Shown: one piece after another, positions 33,194 through 40,341 of the stretch
Position numbering within the stretch: the stretch's first letter is position 1
Layout: every line of letters starts with the position of its first letter
NCBI GenBank assembly: GCA_003854985.1
Contig: RQOG01000072.1
Coordinates: 1 to 64,000, forward strand
DNA: 64,000 bases
Direction: 5' to 3'
Source of the DNA: Calditrichota bacterium
GTDB taxonomy: Bacteria > Calditrichota > Calditrichia > Calditrichales > Calditrichaceae
Position numbers and translations under genes: made by a program
The notes under the pieces: generated by a model
What the model was told of the DNA's origin: nothing
The model's input: the letters and a program-made list of their open reading frames with translations, nothing else
The model's database searches: none

Positions 33194-33478
33194 TCCCGTA
33201 AAACCTGATTAAATCTTATTGGAATGATAATAAAAAAAAATACTCATAAAACAAAATAAACTATATTAAAATCAATCCGTTTTTGATAAAAAATTTTTTT
33301 TATTTAAATTGGTGAGCATGATATTATCCGGTTCCGGCGAAATAGTAATTATTCTATTGAATGAATTAAGTCATATGTCAGATAAGCGACTTTAAAATAT
33401 ACATAATCAAATGATTTAATATTATTAAAAAGGAAAGCTTATTGTTAACTAATATTACTTTAATAAAATGGAGAATTT
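33194..33478. other. Divergent intergenic region of crcB and ychF-like gene
   Basis: Very AT-rich; must contain promoters for both directions. I looked for the conserved fluoride-riboswitch core upstream of crcB and did not find it. A GGAG lies just before the ATG at 33479. Confidence 0.45.
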
Positions 33479-34561
33479 ATGGAAATTGGCATTGTTGGAT
33501 TACCTTATTCCGGTAAATCAACTATTTTTTCTACGCTTTTGACACATAAAAGTCACGAGCAGACAGGAGGCAAACAAACTGCGGAAAGAGGCGTTGTAAA
33601 GGTCCCGGATTCCAGGCTGGACAAGCTTACGGCCATGTTTAATCCAAAAAAACAAGTCAATGCAATCATTGAATATGTTAAGGTAGCCGGTTTAGAGGAA
33701 GAAAGCGAGCAAACAACGGGTTTGTCTTCCAAATTTCTAACCAATCTTAAGAATGTTGACGCACTGATGATTATTATCCGTAACTTTGAAAATGAATTTT
33801 ATCCGCACCCCTTTAACAGAATTGATCCCTCAGCGGATATTGAATATATCAATGGTGAGTTCTTAATAAGCGATTTGATGGTTGTTGAAAAGAGAGTGGA
33901 AAAGCTGGAAAAGCTTGTTCAGAAAACGCAAAATGAGCAGGAAAAAAGAGAGTTAACGCTGATGAATCGTCTAAAAGAACAATTAGATCAGGAAAAACCT
34001 TTACGAGAATTAGACTTTTCTGAAAATGAATTGTTAATTCTTAGAGGTTATCAGTTTATTACTTTAAAACCTGCGCTCTATGTGATTAATATATCGGAAG
34101 ATCAGATTCCGCAAGCCGCCGAAATTGAAAAAAGTCTGGTTCAATTTAAAACACCTTTTTGTTCTATTGTTACATTAAGCGCGGAAACAGAAAAAGAAAT
34201 ATCGGAGTTAAGTGAAGAAGACCGGAAGGCCTTTATGGATGAGCTTGGCATTAAGGAGCCTGCCCTGGATAAATTGATCAAATCGTCTTATGATTTGATG
34301 GGGTTAATATCATTTTTTACGGTTGGAGAAGATGAATGCCGCTCCTGGACTATTCGCCGGGGAACTATGGCTCAAAAAGCGGCAGGCGTCATTCATAGTG
34401 ATCTTGAAAAAGGATTTATTCGCGCGGAAACCGTTCACTATGATCATTTGATGGAATACGGCTCCATGGCTGCCTGCAAAGAAAAAGGATTGTTAAGATT
34501 AGAAGGAAAGGAATATCCGGTTAAAGACGGTGATATTCTTAACATCCGGTTTAATGTATAA
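33479..34561 (+). CDS. ychF: YchF-like P-loop nucleotide-binding protein
   Basis: A 360-residue Obg-family protein. Walker A GLPYSGKSTIFSTL at about residues 6-19, then a switch-like RGVVKVPDSRLDKLTAMFNP and IEYVKVAGLEE (the DxxG motif is VAGLE as in YchF), a coiled-coil region (about residues 120-185) and the C-terminal TGS domain (GTMAQKAAGVIHSDLEKGFI, MAACKEKGLLRLEGKEYPVK). YchF proteins bind ATP rather than GTP and act with ribosomes. The sequence is somewhat divergent from typical YchF but length and TGS ending agree. Confidence 0.85.
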   Translation: MEIGIVGLPYSGKSTIFSTLLTHKSHEQTGGKQTAERGVVKVPDSRLDKLTAMFNPKKQVNAIIEYVKVAGLEEESEQTTGLSSKFLTNLKNVDALMIIIRNFENEFYPHPFNRIDPSADIEYINGEFLISDLMVVEKRVEKLEKLVQKTQNEQEKRELTLMNRLKEQLDQEKPLRELDFSENELLILRGYQFITLKPALYVINISEDQIPQAAEIEKSLVQFKTPFCSIVTLSAETEKEISELSEEDRKAFMDELGIKEPALDKLIKSSYDLMGLISFFTVGEDECRSWTIRRGTMAQKAAGVIHSDLEKGFIRAETVHYDHLMEYGSMAACKEKGLLRLEGKEYPVKDGDILNIRFNV

Positions 34562-34593
34562 AACGGCGCTTAAAATTTAACAAAAGGTACACT

Positions 34594-36012
34594 ATGCAAA
34601 ATATCAGGGGTTTGGATTTATTAAAGCAACAGGATGAACGTGAAGTGTATATACTCGATACCAACGTTCTGCTTCATGATCCTTCGGCTATATTCCGTTT
34701 TCATGAACATTTTGTCGTAATTCCTCTTTTTGTTCTCGATGAAATTGATAATATTAAAAAAGATCCCATGATCGGAGCAAACTCCAGGGAAATCAGTAAA
34801 AAATTAGAGCAACTGATTCAACGCAGCGATAATCCCGGTGATGCGATTATAATACCCAATGGTTGCGATGGTATTTTGCTTTTTCCAAGAGGACACCTGT
34901 CGCAAAAATTTCCCGCCGAGTTATCGCTAAGTTATAAGGATAATGCGATTCTATCCCAGACAATCGGTCTGCAGGAAGTCTATCCGCATCGTAAATTTAT
35001 ACTGGTTACCAAAGACCGCAACCTGCGTATTAAAGCCAGCGCTCTGGACATAAATAACGTGGATTATTTGCATGATAAAATTTCCGAGGAATATCTGGCT
35101 AGTTTTTTCCAACCGGTTCAGCAGATCGTATTGGAGGAAACGGAAATCAATAATTTATTTAAGTCTAAAACTTCTGAAAGCTGGGAAATCCCCTATCGGA
35201 AAAAATGGCATCTCAAAGAGAATGAAGGCATCGCGCTGTTTGATCCTAACAATAGTTTTTTCGGGATGGCCCTGCGAAAAGGCGATCGCCTGAAATATTT
35301 CGATTATCATTCAACCAAAGTTCTGGACATGCCTCCTAAAGTATTGGATGAAACTATCGCTCAGCACAATTTTGAGCAGGCTGTCTGTATGCATCAGGCC
35401 CTTGATGATGACATTAAAATTCAAATTATTATCGGCAAGGCAGGCACAGGCAAAACGCATATCGCCATGGCCGCCGCGATTGAAAAAGTATTTAAAGAAC
35501 GTAAATACGATTCCATTAAACTTATTAAACCTGTGGTTACCAAAAGCCGTTTAGGTGAAGATGTCGGATTTTTGCCTGGCTCGTTAAAAAGAAAACTGAT
35601 TCCCAAAATGAGACCTTTTGTAGAAAAACTACGCAAATTCACCACCGATATTGAAACAGAAGAGGGCTATAAAAAACTGCTTGATTCCGGTATTATCGAG
35701 TTATTGAACCTGGCGGATATCCGGGGCGCCGATCTGGCCAATTCCTTTGTAATATTCGATGAAGCGCAGAATGCCAATCCGTTCCAGATGCGTACACTTG
35801 GCACAAGACTGGGGGAGGATTCCAAGCTGATTGTGCTGGGTGATCCCACCCAAATTGACAGTATTTATCTGGACAAATACAGCAATGCCCTGATTAATCT
35901 GTATGAGAATGCTATGAATAATGCCACCGTTTTTACGGCACAAATCTGTCTGATTCAGATGGTAAGATCGCATACATCAAAATGGTTTGAATCCACGATT
36001 CAGGGTAGATAG
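34594..36012 (+). CDS. phoH: PhoH-family protein with N-terminal PIN domain
   Basis: A 472-residue protein. Residues about 15-165 form a PIN domain (YILDTNVLLHDPSAIFRFHE, VLDEIDNIKKD, YKDNAILSQTIGL), and residues about 240-470 a PhoH ATPase (IIIGKAGTGKTHIAMAAAIE Walker A, FVIFDEAQNANPFQMRTLGT Walker B, SKLIVLGDPTQID). PIN-PhoH proteins (PhoH2) are RNA helicase/RNase-like. It is followed by mutY with a 1-nt overlap (TAGTG). Confidence 0.92.
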   Translation: MQNIRGLDLLKQQDEREVYILDTNVLLHDPSAIFRFHEHFVVIPLFVLDEIDNIKKDPMIGANSREISKKLEQLIQRSDNPGDAIIIPNGCDGILLFPRGHLSQKFPAELSLSYKDNAILSQTIGLQEVYPHRKFILVTKDRNLRIKASALDINNVDYLHDKISEEYLASFFQPVQQIVLEETEINNLFKSKTSESWEIPYRKKWHLKENEGIALFDPNNSFFGMALRKGDRLKYFDYHSTKVLDMPPKVLDETIAQHNFEQAVCMHQALDDDIKIQIIIGKAGTGKTHIAMAAAIEKVFKERKYDSIKLIKPVVTKSRLGEDVGFLPGSLKRKLIPKMRPFVEKLRKFTTDIETEEGYKKLLDSGIIELLNLADIRGADLANSFVIFDEAQNANPFQMRTLGTRLGEDSKLIVLGDPTQIDSIYLDKYSNALINLYENAMNNATVFTAQICLIQMVRSHTSKWFESTIQGR

Positions 36013-37142
36013 TGCCAGGCATTGCAGATAAAACCGATATAACCGTTGAAATAAACTTCGATGTTGCCGCTTTTCGCTCCGGTCTGCTTGAATGGTTTGA
36101 TAAAAATGCCCGCCGGCTTCCCTGGCGCAGTGAGAAAAACTGGTATGTAGTGCTGCTCTCCGAATTTATGTTACAACAAACCCAGGTGGAACAGGCTTTG
36201 CCCTATTATAAAAAATTCATTGCCCAATACCCCGATATAAACAAATTAGCCCGGGCGGATGAACAGGATATTCTGAGGCTCTGGGCAGGTCTTGGTTATT
36301 ACAGCCGCGCCAGGAATTTACTTAAAACTGCAAAAATACTGAAAGATCAGTATAACAGCCGTTTCCCCGGGGATTATAACCAAGTAATCAAGCTGCCGGG
36401 AATAGGAAAATATACGGCTTCTGCTATTTTATCGATTGCTTTTCAAAAACCGCTACCGGTCGTTGATGGAAATGTAATCCGGGTGCTGACCCGATTATTT
36501 GCAATTGATAAGGATATCAGAAACAATAAAGTAATAAACTCTTTAACCGGTCTTGCTCAACAGTTGCTGGACAACCGACAGCCCGGCAATCATAACGAAG
36601 CGATGATGGAAATTGGCGCGCTTATTTGCAAAGTGAAAAATCCAGTCTGTAATATCTGCCCTCTCTTTGATTTTTGTGCGGCCGGGAAAGGCAATAATTG
36701 GTACAATTTTCCATTCAAATCATCACCGGTTTCCAAAAGGATACTCCGGGAATTAGCATATATTTTTTCAGATAATAATCACCTCGTATTAGCTCAGCGG
36801 CCGGCAAAAGGCTTATTGGCTTCCATGTGGGAATGCCCTTCGGTTATCCTTGCGGATGAAGAAACGATTGAGGGAAAGTTAAAAAAATTGTTTTTGGCTG
36901 ACACGCCTGATGATAACTATGTTATTTCACCGTTATTCAGACATAGTTATTCTCATATCCTATTGCATTATCAGGCCATACATATTAATTCTGCTATTGA
37001 AAATTATTGCAGTAAAGACCATTGGCAGAGAGATTATCAAAAATTAGAAAATATACCATTCGGAGAAATCAGTAATTATCCTATTCATACGGCGCATATG
37101 AAACTTATCAACTGGTTTTTAAAAACTAAATCCCAGAGATAA
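36012..37142 (+). CDS. mutY: A/G-specific adenine glycosylase MutY
   Basis: A 376-residue protein starting at GTG 36012, overlapping the PhoH stop by 1 nt. The catalytic domain shows LPWRSEKNWYVVLLSEFMLQ, QTQVEQALPYYKKF, the helix-hairpin-helix LPGIGKYTASAILSIAF, the catalytic Asp in VVDGNVIRVLTRLF, and the iron-sulfur ligands in CKVKNPVCNICPLFDFC (C-x6-C-x2-C-x5-C). The C-terminal third is the NUDIX-like domain that reads 8-oxoG. It removes adenine opposite 8-oxoguanine. Its 3' end overlaps the convergent patatin gene by 24 nt. Confidence 0.93.
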   Translation: MPGIADKTDITVEINFDVAAFRSGLLEWFDKNARRLPWRSEKNWYVVLLSEFMLQQTQVEQALPYYKKFIAQYPDINKLARADEQDILRLWAGLGYYSRARNLLKTAKILKDQYNSRFPGDYNQVIKLPGIGKYTASAILSIAFQKPLPVVDGNVIRVLTRLFAIDKDIRNNKVINSLTGLAQQLLDNRQPGNHNEAMMEIGALICKVKNPVCNICPLFDFCAAGKGNNWYNFPFKSSPVSKRILRELAYIFSDNNHLVLAQRPAKGLLASMWECPSVILADEETIEGKLKKLFLADTPDDNYVISPLFRHSYSHILLHYQAIHINSAIENYCSKDHWQRDYQKLENIPFGEISNYPIHTAHMKLINWFLKTKSQR

Positions 37143-39779
37143 ATAAAGCATTTCATCATTGCGGGTTGTTCTTCCCCATGCCAAATAAAGCGGTCCCAAA
37201 AAAGTGCTGGCGGCCAAATAAGCGCCATATCCCGCAAAAAAATCATCCCGTTTAAAAACCAATTGCGGTTCATTCCATAGTCCGCCTAAATCATAACGTA
37301 TTCCCAGAAACAAATCATCAAATAACATAGTCGACTTGCCAGGATTGCCCGGCAGACAAAACCGGTATCCCAGGCTGCTAATAAATAATTGCTTTCCATA
37401 ATACTGATTTTCTCTAAGACCAAAAAAATCATGAAGACCGCCCAGCCGGAAATACTCGGAGAATGGCACTGATTTATCACCCAAACCAACATTTACTCTG
37501 AATTGAAGCGTATGCCTGTTCAACCAGGTTTGGTAACCCTTAATATTTATATAAGCTTTGGAATAAGATTCCTGGCTGTTTAAAAGCAACTGGTTCCCGC
37601 TTTCCCATGCCCAGTGAGTGTATATGCCCTTCGTGGTAAAGTCAATTTTATCGCGCCGATCCGTAACCGACCGGATAGCAAAAGTCCGAAGCTCAATATT
37701 CTGGTCAACCTTTACAGTCTCATCCTCTGCAAAATTATTAACATTTTCCAGCCGGATTTCTCCGGACATTTGCCCCAGCGACTGCATTTGATATCCAATA
37801 CGAAGAGAAACGCCGGTTCGGTCTTCATAATAATCACCGATTATATTATTATCAATCGTATATGGATTAATTTTCCTGCTTGTATAACCTTTAAGTATTA
37901 AAGTAAAAAAGGTCGTAAAAATACGGTCGTCGCGTAAATCAACCCCAAGATAAGTATCTTTCATTCCTATTCGCCCGATACCTAAAGCCTTGATACCGGT
38001 ACCTAAAATATTTTCATCTCCGACTTCTAAATACAACTGGGATTTGCGGTCATTATCAACCTTACCGCCGAGTCGGAGTAAAAAAGACGATTTTTCTTTT
38101 ACTTTAATCTTTAAAAAATTCTTATTATCATTCTGGACAATATGCACCCCGACCCTGTCGAATAACTGTGTGGCATAAGCTTTATCAATAGCATTTTGAA
38201 CCGGTGACCAATTGAATACATTTTTGCTCAAAGCATTGAAATCACGCAGAATCACATAATCCAGTGTTTTTTTATTATCTTCCACTAAAATGCTATCGAT
38301 TATCCCTTCATTAAGGGTTACAGAAAATTGGCCCAGTCCATCCGTTATGATTGTATCTATGCGGGCCAGGGAATACCCGGCGCTGCGATATTGATTAATT
38401 ACAAATTCAAGCCATTCATTGAATACTAAATAATTAAATAAATCATTGTTTTTTAAACCGAGTTGTGAAATTAAAGTGTCCGGATTAAATAAAGATATTC
38501 CTTTTAATTCCAGGCCGGAAAAACGGGGAAAAGCGGACAGGTTATAAACAAGGTTGAACGAATCTGCAAGAACGGCTATCGAATTTATATAGCCGGTTGA
38601 TATAATGCTGTTTAAATCATTTTCGATAATATCTTCCGTAATCAACTTTCCTTTTTTATTAACTATGGAGTCGCAATTAATCATTTTTTTTAACACTTCC
38701 GGCTCGTTACAAATAATATTAACCGAATCGCTGATAATAAAAAGCAGACTATCTGAAGCTGCCGATTTACTTTTTGTCCTGATAATCCCGATATTTTCAA
38801 TCGTGGTTTGATATCCGATTTGAATCAGTGTGTCCACATCAGTGAAATTACTGTTCATAAATTCATGCAGATCCGGCCTGATCACTACGTCTGCATTTTG
38901 ACTTTGCAACTTATTTGACAGATCAGCCATTATAGTCGTAGCCTGATCTACGATTTGCCATGGAACACTTATCTCTTCTTTGGACCGAAGCTGTGCAGTA
39001 ATATCAACGGCAATAATAAAATCAGCACCTTCGTTTACCGCTACATTTACAGGAAGATTTGAGCGCAAACCTCCATCAACCAATAGAAAGGAATCTACCT
39101 CTATGGGAGAAAATAATAACGGCACAGCCATTGATCCGTGAATACACTCGGCAATATTACCATGATCGAGTACAATCTGACGGCCCGAAATCAAATCGGT
39201 TGCTACAGCCCGGAATTTTATTTTCAAATCATCAAAACTATCATGAGGATGATAAGGCGCTTTCAACAATATTTCTGATAATACATTTAAAACCTTTTGA
39301 CCCGGCGAAAAGGCTGACGGAATATATGGATTTAAACCTTCAAAACGTATGGTTACCAAATACCGGTCATCTTTACCTTTTTGGCCCATAAGCATCGATG
39401 TCCGCTGAGCCTGATCCCGGTATATTGTATCCCAGTCTATTCCTTTGAATATTAATTCGATTTCACTGATTGAATAGCCAGAGGCATAAAGCCCGCCGAT
39501 TACACTTCCGATACTTGTCCCTACAATCATATTTATTGGAATGTTTTCTTCTTCCAGGGCTTTAATAACGCCGATATGCGCCAGACCTCTGGCTCCGCCG
39601 CCGCTGAGCACCAGGACAGTTCCCGCAGAGCGTTTGTTCTGAATGCTGCGCTTTTCTTTAAATCCTTTAGAAGACAAATTTACTTCTTTTGTGAAAACAT
39701 TGTCCGCCAGACAGAAAGAGCTAAAGACTAAAATAAATAAAAAAATGTATTTATAAGCCGCCATTTTCATTTTGATCAA
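37119..39779 (-). CDS. Patatin-like phospholipase with POTRA and Omp85 barrel (type Vd autotransporter)
   Basis: An 886-residue protein with a signal peptide (YIFLFILVFSSFCLADN). Patatin domain about residues 50-255: oxyanion GGGARGL, nucleophile GTSIGS, and catalytic Asp in LLVDGGLRSNLPV. A POTRA-like region follows (ISTGYINSIAVLADSFNLVY, SLARIDTIITDGLGQFSVTL), and residues about 560-886 form a beta-barrel (KSSFLLRLGGKVDNDRKSQL, FSEYFRLGGLHDFFGLRENQ) ending in a C-terminal Phe (LSLGFSF). This is the PlpD-like type Vd layout. It is the last gene of the DUF4159-DUF4175 run and overlaps mutY tail to tail. Confidence 0.9.
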   Translation of the reverse strand: MIKMKMAAYKYIFLFILVFSSFCLADNVFTKEVNLSSKGFKEKRSIQNKRSAGTVLVLSGGGARGLAHIGVIKALEEENIPINMIVGTSIGSVIGGLYASGYSISEIELIFKGIDWDTIYRDQAQRTSMLMGQKGKDDRYLVTIRFEGLNPYIPSAFSPGQKVLNVLSEILLKAPYHPHDSFDDLKIKFRAVATDLISGRQIVLDHGNIAECIHGSMAVPLLFSPIEVDSFLLVDGGLRSNLPVNVAVNEGADFIIAVDITAQLRSKEEISVPWQIVDQATTIMADLSNKLQSQNADVVIRPDLHEFMNSNFTDVDTLIQIGYQTTIENIGIIRTKSKSAASDSLLFIISDSVNIICNEPEVLKKMINCDSIVNKKGKLITEDIIENDLNSIISTGYINSIAVLADSFNLVYNLSAFPRFSGLELKGISLFNPDTLISQLGLKNNDLFNYLVFNEWLEFVINQYRSAGYSLARIDTIITDGLGQFSVTLNEGIIDSILVEDNKKTLDYVILRDFNALSKNVFNWSPVQNAIDKAYATQLFDRVGVHIVQNDNKNFLKIKVKEKSSFLLRLGGKVDNDRKSQLYLEVGDENILGTGIKALGIGRIGMKDTYLGVDLRDDRIFTTFFTLILKGYTSRKINPYTIDNNIIGDYYEDRTGVSLRIGYQMQSLGQMSGEIRLENVNNFAEDETVKVDQNIELRTFAIRSVTDRRDKIDFTTKGIYTHWAWESGNQLLLNSQESYSKAYINIKGYQTWLNRHTLQFRVNVGLGDKSVPFSEYFRLGGLHDFFGLRENQYYGKQLFISSLGYRFCLPGNPGKSTMLFDDLFLGIRYDLGGLWNEPQLVFKRDDFFAGYGAYLAASTFLGPLYLAWGRTTRNDEMLYLSLGFSF

Positions 39780-39837
39780 TTATACTAATTCTTGTTTCCT
39801 AAACTTAAAAAATTACAGAGATATAACAATAAAAATA

Positions 39838-40083
39838 TTAAGGAGCAATACTATTTTGTGTATCCTGTATCAGGGATTTAAAATAGATTTCAATCAATTT
39901 CTGATAATCATGATTGTAACCTTCGTTTTGGGCCCGTTTTAAAGCCTCTTGCAATGCTTCCTTTCTTTCATCAGAAGTTTTTCCCAAAATTTTCGGATCG
40001 ATCGTTGAATAAGCTTTTGCCTTTTCCGCTTCTCTTTTCTTCGATTCTTTTCTTTCTGTCATTGACTTCTGCGAATCCAGCAT
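39838..40083 (-). CDS. DUF4175 protein, C-terminal fragment behind second in-frame stop
   Basis: 81 residues (from Met) in the same frame as 40123-40329. Between the TAA at 40123-40125 and this Met the frame reads RKTIERQQQILSR without break. Content is charged helix: SMTERKESKKREAEKAKAYS, LQEALKRAQNEGYNHDYQKL, IEIYFKSLIQDTQ. This matches the C-terminal ends of the large DUF4175-like proteins, which finish with a similar short domain. Expression without readthrough is improbable. Confidence 0.5.
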   Translation of the reverse strand: MLDSQKSMTERKESKKREAEKAKAYSTIDPKILGKTSDERKEALQEALKRAQNEGYNHDYQKLIEIYFKSLIQDTQNSIAP

Positions 40084-40122
40084 TCTTGAGAGTATTTGTT
40101 GCTGCCTTTCTATGGTTTTTCT

Positions 40123-40329
40123 TTATAATTTGTCATTAAGAAGATCATTGATCACTTCATCCATCTGATTCGCAATCTGATTAAGACGGCCGGCAACATC
40201 CCCACGATCGCCCATCTGTTGATGCATTTCTTCCATAGCTTCGCGTAAAGCGTTTTGTTCCGCGGCTATCCGCCTGCGTGCAGCCTGCGCTTCCATAGAC
40301 ATACTTCCTTCATTTCCTTCTCCGGGCAT
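40123..40329 (-). CDS. DUF4175 protein, middle fragment between two in-frame stops
   Basis: 68 residues in the same frame as the 967-residue part; TAG at 40342-40344 and the codons TLGL lie between. It reads GSMSMEAQAARRRIAAEQNA, LREAMEEMHQQMGDRGDVAG, RLNQIANQMDEVINDLLNDK, ending in TAA at 40123. The heptad pattern continues on both sides. If both stops were Gln codons (CAG, CAA) the protein would run uninterrupted for 1135 residues. Confidence 0.5.
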   Translation of the reverse strand: MPGEGNEGSMSMEAQAARRRIAAEQNALREAMEEMHQQMGDRGDVAGRLNQIANQMDEVINDLLNDKL

Positions 40330-40341
40330 TAATCCGAGCGT

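Noticed and set aside
33194-33300. Fluoride riboswitch upstream of crcB
   Set aside because: The conserved core sequence and pseudoknot arms are not visible; the region is plain AT-rich sequence.
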